Positions 27,994 through 39,581 of a DNA stretch of 64,000 nucleotides are shown here, piece by piece. This DNA is from Gossypium raimondii (Eukaryota; Streptophyta; Magnoliopsida; Malvales; Malvaceae). Each line of letters opens with the position of its first letter. Positions within the stretch are counted from its first letter, which is position 1. A program made the position numbers and the translations under genes. The stretch is from positions 41,635,733 through 41,699,732 of the forward strand of contig NC_068571.1 of the NCBI RefSeq assembly GCF_025698545.1. The letters are read 5' to 3'. The notes under the pieces were generated by a model that saw only the letters and a list, made by a program, of their open reading frames with translations, had not been told where the DNA came from and did not search any database.

Positions 27994-29110
27994 GTTCGCA
28001 ACCCGTTTTAATCAATGAACAACGGTTTAATCGGCCGTCCTTTGCATTAATCCTTATATATGTGCTCCTAAGATTACCAAAAATGAGCTAGTTAGAACTT
28101 AGAAGTGGATTAAAGAATAACACAATAGGAAAACAACAACATAAATAAACAAATATCAACAATCATATTTATATACAGCTAAAGGAGAAAAAGGGTCAAA
28201 ATAAACAAGGAAGGTCATAAGAAATATGAATCAATGCAAGTAATTTAGACAAAGAACTTCAAGGAAAACTGGAATTGCCAGTGAAATTCCCAGATATTAA
28301 TCAACTATTTTCTCATCATCAGCTACATTTGATTTCATTAATGCTTTACATAAACAAACAACAAAGTTGATTTTCTGGTAAAAGAGAAACTACTCATAAA
28401 TGAAATCAAAGAACGATATGAACAAACCAATGCAAATGTTTCTCAGTGTACTCAGTGAGTCAGTTCTCAAAGTTCACCAGGCTCCGGATAAGGGAGCAAG
28501 GTGACTATGCAGTAATTTCTTTTAATGTATAAAATAAAAGATAATATAAATTAATCAAAAGCCAAAACATCCATCATTTGAAAGTCTAATAAGTCTGCCT
28601 TAAGAAAAAAAAATCCCAATTTTCTGTCTGTGGAAAGTAAGTCAACCCCACCAACCTACCACCTTCCATGGAAACAGAGACAGTAAAAACACACACACAC
28701 ACACACAAAAATAAATAAATAAATAAAAGGAAAAGGAAAACCCAGAAAGCCAAAAGGCCTAAACCCATCAAAGCAAAAAAATGAAGATGATTCCATGCCC
28801 AGGAACTTCAAAAACCATCAGCCATTACAAAGAAGAAGATAAAATCATAAATAGCCATTGTTTCATTTTCAGCTGTTTGGTACCTGAGAAAGAGAAAGAA
28901 AAAAAGGTAGTAGCTTACACAAAGACACTGAGAAACCGATGAGAGCAAAGGGATAGAAAGACAGGTTCTTTTTTTAAGGTTAAAGCTAAAAATAATCAGG
29001 TAAAAATAGAAAGAAAAATAAAGGGGGTTGCATAAAATATTCAGTGTTTTGCTTCTAAAGGGAAAGATGATGAAGGAAGAAAAGAATGAAGGAGAGTGTT
29101 TTTAACAAGT
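27994..29110 (-). promoter_or_regulatory. 5' leader, leader intron and simple repeats upstream of the AP2 gene
   Basis: A GTAAGC donor on the minus strand near 28914 and a purine/pyrimidine-rich stretch at 28920-29100 suggest a first non-coding exon and a long leader intron. An (AC)n run followed by (AAAT)n lies at about 28690-28727. No other gene is seen. Confidence 0.35.
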
Positions 29111-29160
29111 TGGTGGTGGTGGTGATGGTGGCGGCGGCGGCGGTGGTGGTGGCTCATGCA
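29111..29160. repeat. GGT/GGC trinucleotide microsatellite
   Basis: A run of GGT, GAT and GGC triplets upstream of the AP2 gene. The His-rich minus-strand frame across it is an artefact of the repeat. Confidence 0.8.
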
Positions 29161-29366
29161 TCTATTTATCTTTTTACCACCTTTTGTTAAAATTATATGA
29201 GCCCTTTTTCTTTTATCAAAGGGTGGCGGAGGATAGCTGCCGGTATATGGAGAGAGAAAAATAAAAGTCAAAGCAAAGCAATGACCAATGTCCAATGACC
29301 AAAGGTTGAGTATTTTTTTTCTAGTTAAATTTTACTGTTAGTCCCTATACTATGTATAATTTATGT

Positions 29367-29480
29367 ACGGGTAAACTATACCGGTAGTCACCCAACTATC
29401 CGTAAATTCTTTTTTTGGTCACTTAATTATAAAAAGTTACAAAATGGTCGCTTAACTGACTATTCGATTTTGTCTTTTTT
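29367..29480. repeat. Relative of the GGGTAAACTACACC repeat end
   Basis: GGGTAAACTATACCGGTAGT followed by GGTCACTTAA and AAAAGTTACAA matches the left end of the MITE at 23904. The partner end is not evident. Confidence 0.5.
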
Positions 29481-30162
29481 TGGTCTCTAACAGGAAGATG
29501 ATGTGGAATCTTTTAAATTTTATATAATAACAATTTTAACCCTTAACTTTTATATATTGTGTCAATTTAATCTTATTATAAAATTTTACCTCTCAACAAT
29601 TATATGTTTTAGATTTTTTGAGAAATATGTTTTAGATTTTGAATTTTCAATCTTGATACAAATTATTATTGTAATAAATCCATTAATTGGCTTTTTTGTT
29701 AATAACATATAGAAATAACAAGTTGACATGATATTAAACATACGATAATATTCTTTTTGCATAATATTTTGAAAATAACATAATTTAACGAATTTATCGA
29801 GTTACCTTTTAGTCATGATTAAATTTCAAAATCCAAAAGTACATTGAAAAAAATTATCAATTCAAGTAAAGAAACGAAATTCACAACTTATGCATAGTAT
29901 AAAAACTAATAGTAGATTTTTTTTCTATTTATCATAACTAGGGATGGTAAAAAAACTCATCTTTGGCTAGTTCCGACCCGACTTGATAGGATTGGATGTT
30001 CTTAATCTGAGATCAAGTTTAGGATGGATCGAGTGGATATATTTTTAATAGTGATCATGTTAGGGTAAAATTTAGAGAAAACCTGACCATCCAATATAAT
30101 TACAAAATTACCCCATATATAATATATTAATACTAGATCCCATTTATGTTATTACTCCCATG
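29481..30162. other. AT-rich intergenic DNA, no gene seen
   Basis: Only short AT-rich frames. A further degenerate piece of the GC-ended family may start near 29940. Confidence 0.4.
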
Positions 30163-30795
30163 GCCCGACCCGAAGGCTCGCCCGAAAAGTAAGAGAGTTT
30201 GGGTAAAAATATAGGCCCAAAAAATGGGCTTCGGCAAAAAGTAAGGCATATTTAGAAAACGGGCAGGGCCTCGAGTAAAGGCTTTTTGGCTCGAGCCCTA
30301 CCTAACCCGAATATGCAAAATAAAATTGTTATTTTTTTAATTGTTTTGTTGATATTTTCTTGTTTTTTTTTCACTATTTTGCTACCATCTCACTATTATG
30401 TTGCTATTATTTTATTGTTATTGTTTGGATGTTGTATAATTCTTATTTTATTATTAATTTTGTTACTATTTTAGCGGCATTTGCTTATTAAGTTGCATCT
30501 ATCTTGTGTTATTTAAGTATACATATTTTTTTAATTTATTTTCAATTTGTTGGGAAACATTTATTTTTAATATTTTTAGTATTTTTGATGTATTATATAT
30601 GTTTTAAAAAATTATATAAAAATGATATTTAAAAAAGTAATAATACGGACGGGACAAGTCGGGCTCGGATTTTAACATTTTTATTCGGGCCGGATTTGGA
30701 TAAAATTTTAGGCCAATTTTTCAGACCTAGACCTAAGAAATGGATTTGAAATTTTGATTGAGCCCGACCCGGCCTATGAACACTTCTACCCCGCT
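30163..30795 (-). repeat. Degenerate GC-ended element (GGCCCGACCC ... CCGGCCTATGAACAC)
   Basis: The left part has CATGGCCCGACCCGAAGG and the right part GAGCCCGACCCGGCCTATG, with an AT-rich middle. It belongs to the same loose family as 15855-16375 and the TIR elements in the Gypsy LTRs. Non-coding. Confidence 0.5.
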
Positions 30796-31754
30796 CACCA
30801 ATTTTCTTATTTTTCTTTCTATAATTTCTTCTTCTTTCTTAATTAACCCACGGTTTGAAAGTGGTAAATAAATGAAACTAGATAGAAAAATAATAAAAAA
30901 TATATTTTATGCACAACAGCATTATATTAGATAAAAATATGAAATTTGTCAAAACAAATTGAATTAAAAATATGAAAATTTTGCATATCGAATTAGTGGG
31001 GTCATGTACACTATTTATTTTCAAGGATGGAATTTATAGTATATCGGGTGAAATTGAGGCCAGCAAAAATCCACCCACTCACCCGCCCTGTTGCTATCTC
31101 AACTCATAACTTCAATCTCGATCTACGATCCTCTAATGTCAAAAATCGATTTTTACGCAATTGATCTAAAGGAATTTTACAAAAATATCCAAATCAAAAT
31201 TTATATATGTAAATGATTCAGTTTTTACAAAAATAATATATATTTTTTATTTTTTCTTTCCTTGAAAACTCATAAATTTTAACGAAGATTTTAAAAAATA
31301 CATAATAATGTCGCTTGACATAGTGACGGCACCCAAAAAAATTATTTAAAAAAAAACAATGATTGACTAATGATGAGAGGATGGTGCTGTAATATGTTAG
31401 GCGACACCGACGAAAAACAAATCATTTACATACATAAATTTTTATTTTGGTCATTTTCAGTAAATAATTAATTCTTTTAAGTCAATCGCATAAAAAATCA
31501 AAATGTTCATATAATAATTAAACCTTTAATTTGATCATTTGAACTAAAATTTCATTTAATTTTTATATAAATTTTAATAAATGTTTTTATATAATTTTTT
31601 GAATGAACTATAATTTAATTTTATATGCATACAATTATTTTAATATAAATAATTTATGGTAGAACATAAGGTTTGAATATGTATTACCTTATTTCATTAA
31701 AATTTATAAAAATAATTATTATACATGAATATTTAAATAATGAATTATAAATCG
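30796..31754. other. AT-rich intergenic DNA, no gene seen
   Basis: Phrases near 31315-31410 (GTGACGGCACCC, TTAGGCGACACCG) echo those near 18060-18165. Otherwise nothing recognisable. Confidence 0.4.
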
Positions 31755-34440
31755 ATTGAGTTTTAGTTTGATTGGCATGGGTATTATTGTTAGTATAGGA
31801 AGATATAGGCTTAAGTGCACTGGAGCGCATTATTATAACATCCCTATTTTTTTTTTAAAAAAAGAGAAGAATAATATTTATGGTAGAAGTCCTTGAATAA
31901 GTGATCTAAAAATAAATAGTTGTATAAGAAATTGTGATCGTTTTTAGAGAAAATCGTCAAAATGAAAACACAAAGGATTATTAGTAGGAGTGCGTGGTTA
32001 AGATAAAAATTCGTATCGAGTTTAGGGATTAAATTGAATAAGTTAGAAAATTATAGAGACTAAAGTGCAATTATCCTATTTTATTTTGACGGAAAGAATT
32101 TAATTGCAATTTTACTATTACTTAAAAAAATCAAAAGTTTCATGATGGCTTTAAATGATATTTTCATTAAATAATTATTATTTAACATTTTATTTAAAAT
32201 AATAGTAATTTATTAAATATTAAATATTATATATATATATATATATATAAATAAAGAGAGAAATATAAGTTCTTTCTCATCTTTCTCAGGAAAGTTTGGG
32301 AAAAGGAAAAAGAAAATCCCTTTCATCATTTTCCTTCAATTTTAAGTTTAATGCATTATTTTTCTATAATTTTTTTATAGATTTTAAATGTTTGAAGCTT
32401 GCTTTACATATACATACCAATAGTTTTTTATTTTACCAAGTATTTTAGAAATTATCATTAAAGAACATTGATAGAAACTTAAAAACTTAAGTGAAATAGA
32501 TATTTGGATAGGAAATTTTTATAAGATGAGTTTTAGCTTTTAGAAGTGTGAAAAAGAAACAAAAATGGATAAAAAGATTATTTGGTATATTTGGCCATGT
32601 TAAAGGGGAACTAGAGAACATCGACCACTTTGTGTAATATTTGTGCTAAATGATAGCTTGTGAAGCAATGAGTACTTTGGTGAAGACGGAATGAAAATGG
32701 ATAATCGAGTCGAAAGATATGCGAATTTCGGACTAGAAAACTTAAGTTGTCAATATGAATAATAATGCATATTTAAGTTTTTTTTTATTAGTTTTAGTTT
32801 TAGAATGGATAAATGATGTTGTTTTGTATTGAATTGCTCATTTTGTCGCTAACAACGAAGCGAACATCTTGAAGGAGAAAGGTGAAGAAAAGGAGTAAAG
32901 TGATTAAAACTTTGGTTTGTGTTAATATCTTATTTTCATTATATAAAACTTTAATATATTTAATTTAATATGACTAATTATATTTATTTTATTTTTATGA
33001 GTTTGGGATGAGCTTGAATAATTTAGTTAATATTTATAAAATTATGTTTTGAGATGAATTCTATGTTTTCTTAAGACTAAATTAGTGAATTCATGGTTAT
33101 GATTTCGATTTGAGTATTATGATTTTAGATCATTGAGTAAGAAAATATTTAATATGTTTCAAATTGGAAGCCTATTTTACATTAGGCGATATGTGATTTG
33201 AATATGAAACAGAATTGAAATGAGAATTATATGAAAATAGAATTGAAATAGATCATGAAATTTAGTTTTTACCTCGTTTCACTAAGTTAGACTAAATCAG
33301 ATATAATTGGCATGCCATAGAGTCTTTATGTTAGAGAATTTAGATCTCCCCAATTCTCAGAGGGTCGAGGGAGAAAAGGCCAAGTCGGTCAGTTGTTATT
33401 ATTGTTAGCCCCAGTTCCCAGAGGGTCGTGGGCAGTCCCAATTCCCAGAGGGTTGTGGACTACTTTGATAGCCATCGTTGTCGAACAACTCGGGGTGGTG
33501 GATTCATGTATCTGGTTATGAGTCTAAACTTTAGTACGAGGTCTAAAATGAAAGAAAAACAAAAACAAAACTTGAATTTATTTGAATTTCCATATTGTGC
33601 AAAATAAATTAATTATGTGATTTTGAATTTAATTAAAAAAGCTTATTTTCTTTATTCAATTTGTTAATATCAAAATATTAAAGTTTATTAATATTAGAAT
33701 TTTCTTTTATTGTGATGTTATTAATGATATTTTTAATCATGTTTTAGTTTATTTCTATCAATTAATTTGTGTCCAATACTTATGTAATGATTTATATGAT
33801 ATTAGCAACACTGAGCATAAAAATTGCTCAGCGTATGGTTTGTCTATTTTTTTTGTGCAGGTAGTTAGATTCGTCAGATCATTCCAGCAGCATCCGAAGA
33901 ACCAAAGTTCAGCTCAAATAATGTTGGTGAAGAGTTTACTTTATAGTTGATGTAAATAGCATGTACCTAGGCTTCTATATATAATATTATGTCGTAAACT
34001 GAATTTAAATAATTCCATTATGTTTTCTTAGCTAGTATTTTATAACTAATGTTTTAATTAAAATAGTAAAGCGTAAAAATCTAATTTATTTATATGTTTT
34101 GAGAAATCGTAGTATTAAGATTGATTTGGGAGATAATTTGAATGTGAATATTTTGTGAAAATCTAAATTATTTTGCAGGGGGTTTTACGGAAAATAGGTA
34201 GAAATGTTGTCGAAATTTTTATAAAAAAATTTTACCAATACATTTCCTTTTCAAAATAAAAATGAAAAAGTGAGTTGTTTCGACAACGAAATGTAGCCTT
34301 TTATATTTGGATCCAACAACTGGGTCGGGTATAAGGTGTCACAATTATCCTCTAATTTAATGATTGGAAAGGGGTTATGAATAATTCTAAATATTATGTA
34401 AAAAAAAATATAATCAGAACTTATAACGAGACAATCATTC
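31755..34440 (+). repeat. SINE-like copy split by an LTR-type insertion
   Basis: The left half (31755-31833) ends GTGCACTGGAGCGCATTAT and the right half (34344-about 34440) begins ATTATCCTC. Removing the insertion and one ATTAT gives a sequence collinear with the intact SINE-like copy at 14020-14165 (CTGAAGTAAATTATCCTC there). Confidence 0.65.
31834..34343 (+). mobile_element. LTR-type insertion (probable solo LTR), 2.5 kb, TSD ATTAT
   Basis: Begins TATAACATCCC (from TGTAAC) and ends GGTGTCACA, with perfect 5-bp repeats ATTAT on both sides (31829-31833 and 34344-34348). Five-bp duplications and near TG..CA ends indicate LTR-retrotransposon integration. No gag or pol coding is seen, so a solo LTR is the simplest reading. 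Inside are an (AT)n run at 32227-32250 and three copies of a CCCAATTCCCAGAGGGT-like phrase at 33345-33455. Orientation is assumed from the similar element at 43359. Confidence 0.7.
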
Positions 34441-35115
34441 TAAAAGGAAGGAGAATTACATTTTTGCATAATAGAGCATTAGTCCACCTTCACATCGGAA
34501 TATATTTGCACTCAACTCAATGTTGAACACTCGTGTCCAATACCAATGATATAGGAATATAACTTTCAAACATCTTAAACTCTCAATTATGCGTTATTGG
34601 TGAGTGTTTATTTCTGAGTTGTAAAAAAATAATCTTTAAATACCTAAAATTTTGAGTAAATTATTCAACTTCTAATATATTCATATATTTTTTTACGCCT
34701 GCCATTTTTTCCCCACTCCAACCTCCCATGCCCTTGGTAAACTAACACCTAACATTTCCTTTCGTTTCATTTGTTCTTTATTCACCTTTAACATTATTCA
34801 GATAAGCAAATCTCTGGTTTAACAAGTATCAACTGAGTTGCTTGCCCCTTTTTTCAGTCAATATTGCAGAAAATCATTAAATTTTAAATTAATAATAGTA
34901 AAACTTTTAAAATAATAAAAATTTAATTAATCTTTAAAAGTTATAAAAATATAAACTATTAAATTAATAAAATTACTTTTTTTACCATTATAAAAATATA
35001 CAATTTAATTTCATATTTAAATTTTATTAGTTTCCTAACATATAATATAATCATTTAACAATTTAACGAAGAAACTCACCATCATTCAACTTTTATCAGT
35101 CTTTTCCAGCAAAAT
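34441..35115. other. AT-rich DNA and 3' flank of the RING-IBR gene
   Basis: No gene or element is recognised. Confidence 0.4.
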
Positions 35116-35754
35116 TCACTGCAAATTCCCAAATTCCTTAAATTTCTCACATCCCATACCTTCATGCTTGAAATCCCTACATTCGCCACAAATTATAGTC
35201 AGACAATTAGGGCACTCACATTCTGTCCCTCCCATCACTTCATCTATTAACTTAGCTTTACAATCCTCGTAAGGGCATTCAAATACCAGAAGCGGCAATA
35301 TTACAGAGTAAAGCAACGCATCATCCCTTCTATAAATCACTTCTCCCGGTAATATCGATTCACATTGTTCAGGCGTTATCGAGGTATCACAATTGGGTTC
35401 CGGACAACCAACCGCGATCGTGTTTTCGTCTTTCAATTTCGTTACGATGTGACGTCGAATGCAATCGGAGCAGAACCGATGACCGCAATGCGTCTCGTTG
35501 AAGATATTCGAAGTAGGGTTTTGATCACCGCAAAGTCTGCAAAACAAAGGGTTAGATGAACCGCTGGGTAGCACATCAGTAATGGGGTTAGGGATTGGTA
35601 ACTCGTCGATTACTACACCTTTCTGTTTCTTCATCGGACTGTTGTTCTGAACTTGGTGGTCATGAAGCTTTCTTTTATGAATCCTCATGTTTGAGGATTT
35701 TGCTTTCAGCTTTTCGCGTGAGGAAGAGAAGATTTCAGTGCTTGACGACATCAA
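35116..35754 (-). CDS. Short RING1-IBR (RBR-type) E3 ligase-like protein lacking RING2
   Basis: One uninterrupted frame of 212 aa. A basic N-terminus (about 1-48, many Lys/Arg/Ser) is followed by a C3HC4-type RING1 opening CRLCGDQN (about residue 72), with THCGHRFCSDCIRRH and a GCPEPNC segment, then an IBR domain with FECPYEDCKAKL and CPNCLTIICGECRDF. The reading frame stops right after the IBR. Family members such as RNF144/RSL1-type ligases continue to a catalytic RING2 whose Cys accepts ubiquitin. Without it this protein could bind an E2 but probably cannot ligate by the RBR mechanism. It may be a truncated copy, a regulatory short form, or have a missed downstream exon. A second Met follows the first directly, so the exact start is open by one codon. 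Confidence 0.72.
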   Translation of the reverse strand: MMSSSTEIFSSSREKLKAKSSNMRIHKRKLHDHQVQNNSPMKKQKGVVIDELPIPNPITDVLPSGSSNPLFCRLCGDQNPTSNIFNETHCGHRFCSDCIRRHIVTKLKDENTIAVGCPEPNCDTSITPEQCESILPGEVIYRRDDALLYSVILPLLVFECPYEDCKAKLIDEVMGGTECECPNCLTIICGECRDFKHEGMGCEKFKEFGNLQ

Positions 35755-36086
35755 AACTGAGTCAAAATTTGCAACTGAGTACTGGTACTGGTTTCAAAGA
35801 GCAATTGGGGGACTTGTATGTATATATATTGTTCATGAGACCATGTTTTTTTCTTGGCAATCAAGGAAGAAGATGCTCTATTTCCGTTGACGATGTTTGA
35901 GATTCTTTGAATTTTATATATGGTCTAATTTTATCCTCAGTTCCTGTGCTCTTTGGATTTTTAAATTTAATCCTTTTACTTTTGATTCCAATAATTTCGT
36001 CAATTTAAAAATAGTTTAATTTGGGAGCATCGTGGAGGCCTATGTACTTAGAGTCAGATCGTATTTTTTTCTCTCTACTAAAAAAT
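35755..36086. other. 5' flank of the RING-IBR gene
   Basis: A TATATATA run lies near 35820, which reads as a possible TATA box about 65 bp upstream of the minus-strand start codon. No other features. Confidence 0.3.
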
Positions 36087-36327
36087 TAGTAAATTAGTCT
36101 TTTTATATTAAATTAAAGAGTAAATTGGTCCTTTCTGTTAAAAATTTCATTCATTTATATTGTTAAAAACTAACGTAGTTGATAAAATAACTAGAAAGTG
36201 ACATGTGGCATGTCATATATACCTCATGCTTATGTACAAAGGTCAATTTTAATAGAAGAAATAGATGAAATTTTTAACAGAATGACCAGTTTGCTCTTTG
36301 ATTTAACGTACAAAGACTAATTTACCC
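36087..36327. mobile_element. Palindromic MITE, about 240 bp
   Basis: The left arm (TAGTAAATTAGTCTTT, then AAAGAGTAAATTGGTC and CTGTTAAAAATTTCAT) is mirrored almost base by base by the right arm ending GACTAATTTACCC. Arms are about 75 bp around a short non-coding loop. Target duplication not resolved. Confidence 0.75.
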
Positions 36328-37496
36328 ATTTTTAATAAAGGGTAAAATAAAATCATCTCTTAATATATGGACCTTCATAATACTTTTACATTCAATTTGG
36401 ATATATGAGAAATTACTAGCTTGTATAGTTTAATAGATTTATATTTGATACACCCTACTATATATAATGATTTTAAAAATTTTTAGAAAAGGAGGGATAG
36501 GGCAGTCTAAACATTTAACCTAATAACAATTAAGTCTTTTGTTACTGAACAAGTGGCTTTAAAGGCAAAAAACCAACTGAGGTGTTATCACATTCAACCT
36601 ACAAATAAAATTAATAAAATAAAAATTAAATTATATTGAATTAAAGTAAAAGATTAGATTTTAAATTTCAATATAACAGAGGGATTAAAACCAGAATTAG
36701 CCCATAAAGCTTTTAGATGATCCGGTAAAGTGGACTGGTGGGTGAGGGCGCGAGGCCCATCATTGTGAAGAGTTCGGCCTAAAATAATGGCGGTTCTTAA
36801 TTAAACACCAAAATCCCCACCAGACACACTATTATTTATAAAGATTATGAAAAAGTTAAAAATACAACTAGAATTTTGGTAATCAAACTGAAAATAAAAT
36901 AAAATCTGAAATTTAGGCATCTACTTAACCTGTACCACATAGAATAGATTATTTAAATAAAAAATGTTGCTTAATAAAAAATATATTTAGATCTAACTAA
37001 TATTCCTAATCCTATAGCGATTATGAAAAACTATATATTATTGGACACAATCTATGACTATTGTTGTTAATAACAACAACAATATGTGGTCAAAAGAAAA
37101 TTTTTAAACTATTTTGTTGGAACATTTCAAGGAGATGTTCTACAATTTCTAAGAAGATGAGAAGAATCTGGAAAAGGTAAAGAACAACAAGGGCAATTAG
37201 TCAATCAGATTGGAACTCTCAAAGATCTTTTAAAAGGATTAACTTTTATTCTAAAAATAGAATTTTGTGGCTATCTTGATAAAAAGATCGGGATTGTCGG
37301 TCTAATTATATAGTGTCAAAATTAAATTATGTGACATTAGATATTTAGAAGAATTTTCTAAAAATTCTTCATGAATATCAAAACTTATAAATGAAAATAT
37401 AGAATTTTGGAAAAACTAATATTATCATAAATTACCAATTACAAATATATAGAAAAAGTTTTTACAAAAGTAGAAGTAAAGAAAAAGTTTTTACAA
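36328..37496. other. AT-rich DNA leading into the viral remnant
   Basis: No gene is recognised. A broken plus-strand frame at about 37100-37270 has a charged, protein-like composition and may be another piece of the viral remnant, but I could not assign it. Confidence 0.35.
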
Positions 37497-38657
37497 AGAT
37501 AGAGAGGATGGTAAGTGAGAAATGGTTAAAGAAAAATTCTCTAAACTTTTTTTTTCAATGCCCCCATTACGCTTCCTTCATTCCCCTTTTAAAGGAGAAT
37601 TCTTGAATTCTATTTAATTTTCTTTGAATCACGCACAGTTTTTCTGATAAGGATAATATCTCATCATTAATATTGTTGCTTCCACATTCCTTTCTCTTTT
37701 TTTGTCTTGTCACATCATGGTTGCTTCCACGTTACATTCTTTTTTGTTTGCATCTAATGCCGTTTTCTTCAAGTTGCCTCCTTTTTTGTCCAGACTTGAA
37801 TGTTTGTTTTCTCAAGTTGCTTTCTTGGATGTCATTTTTCCACGTGGCTTCCTTTTTTGGCTTTATCTTTCTTGAATATTATCTAGATTCATTTCCTCTA
37901 TTTCATCTAGATGTAATGAATCTATTGACAGTCTTGGTGAGTTCCAATTCTCCCACGTGTTCTTGATTTCTTCTATTGTATGTGGCAGAAAATCATCAAT
38001 CTCCATGTTAGTTATCATTTTTAATAGTTGCACGAATTTTTTGTCTCTATCTTCCTGGGTGTTTCCAGTATTGTATGCCAACATTCTTCTTCCATTGGTC
38101 CAGAGATTATAAGTTTTTTGTTGAAGTAATATTGAGCTTTAGTCATTAAATCTATTCCTGCTTGGATTTGATAATAATTGAGATTATTATAACACTTGTC
38201 AATGTTTTTTGTCAAGTGTCATTTTTCTTCTCTAGTTACAGAAAGTTTTGTGTCCTCCAATCATTTTTTGAAGAATCCAAATTTGATATGGTGATAGATT
38301 TTTATTTTTCAACTATACCAATAAGACTACTAATGTCAAGATGAAAATAATAATAAAAATCATCTTCGTATACCATACGTAAGAATATAGTTTTGATAAA
38401 TGCAGAAAAATCTTTTAATAAATGAAAAGAGAAATTTTGAACTGTTATTTCTTTAACAAAATCCCATTCAATCTTGCTTATATCAAAGGGTTATTTGTTC
38501 CTTTATTAATAAAATCTGAAATATATTAAGAAAATTATTTATCTCCTTAATATCTAAATAGTTGATTTCTAATTCTTCCCAATTTCTATATAAAATGGAT
38601 TTTAGTAATAAATCATGAGCTTCATTTTCTTTAGTTACTTTTCAACTAAAATTGTGA
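37497..38657 (-). repeat. Viral segment copy A (minus orientation)
   Basis: Collinear with copy C (39582-40904) except for a deletion of roughly 230 bp near 38490. It carries part of the ORF that follows the viral polymerase, then the presumed viral promoter region with a decayed TATA box (TTTAAAAGGGG, 37583-37595). The open pieces at 38215-38021 and 38084-37863 are interrupted by a frameshift and stops. Confidence 0.75.
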
Positions 38658-39498
38658 AAATAGAATTCAAACGACTTTTTAGAATATATTTTACAAGCCT
38701 ATGTTTTTACAAATGATTTAAATGAAAAATTCCTACTATAAAATTTAGAATTGACCATGAACCATTTGATATAAGTAATATTGAATGGGGTTTTGTTAAA
38801 GAAATAACAGTTCAAATTTTTTCATTTATTAAAAGATTTTTACGCATTTATCAAAACTATGTTATTACGATGGTATCTGAAGATGATTTTATTATTATTT
38901 TCATTTTGACATTAGTAGACTTATTGGTATAGTTGAAAAGAAAATTCTATCAGCCATATCAAATTTGAATTCTTTAAAGCATGATTAGAGGACTCAAACT
39001 TTCTGCAACTAGAGAAGAAAAAAGACACTTGACAAAAAATATTGACAAGTGTTATAATAATCCTAGTTATTATCAAATCCAAGCAGGAATAGATTTAATG
39101 ACTAAAGCCCAATATTACTTCAACAAAAAACTTATAATCTCTGAACCGATGGAAGAAGAATATTGGCATACGATACTGGAAACACCTAGGAAGGTAGAGA
39201 CAAAGAATCCGTACAACTATTAAAAATGATAGATGACATGGAGATTGATGATTTTCCACCACATATAATAGAAGAAATCAAGAATACGTGGGATAATTGG
39301 AACTCACCAAGACTGTTAATAGATTCATTACATCTAGATGAAATAGAGGAAATGAATCTAGATAATATTCAAAAAAGATAACGCCAAAAAAGGAAGCCAC
39401 ATGGGAAAATGACATCCAAGAAAGCAACTTGAGAAAACAAACATTCAAGTGTGGACAAAAAAGGAGGCAACTTGAAGAAAATGGCATCCAGATGCAAA
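38658..39498 (+). repeat. Viral segment copy B (plus orientation, inverted relative to A and C)
   Basis: Reverse complement of about 39785-40635 (copy C) and of about 37746-38490 (copy A). It contains a plus-strand open frame (38981-39223, 80 aa) corresponding to the minus-strand frames in A and C. The junction with A is near 38658. A loop of about 285 bp separates B from C. Confidence 0.78.
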
Positions 39499-39581
39499 AT
39501 TATATATTGTCATTCTAATAATGAAATTGGTATCAAAAACTAAAAAATGAAATTTGTATTTTATATATCAATTTTTTATAC

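Noticed and set aside
29041..29295. His-rich minus-strand frame
   Set aside because: Produced by the GGT/GGC microsatellite; no homology or gene structure.
37100..37270. Charged plus-strand frame next to the viral remnant
   Set aside because: Interrupted by stops and without a diagnostic motif; could not be assigned to virus or host.
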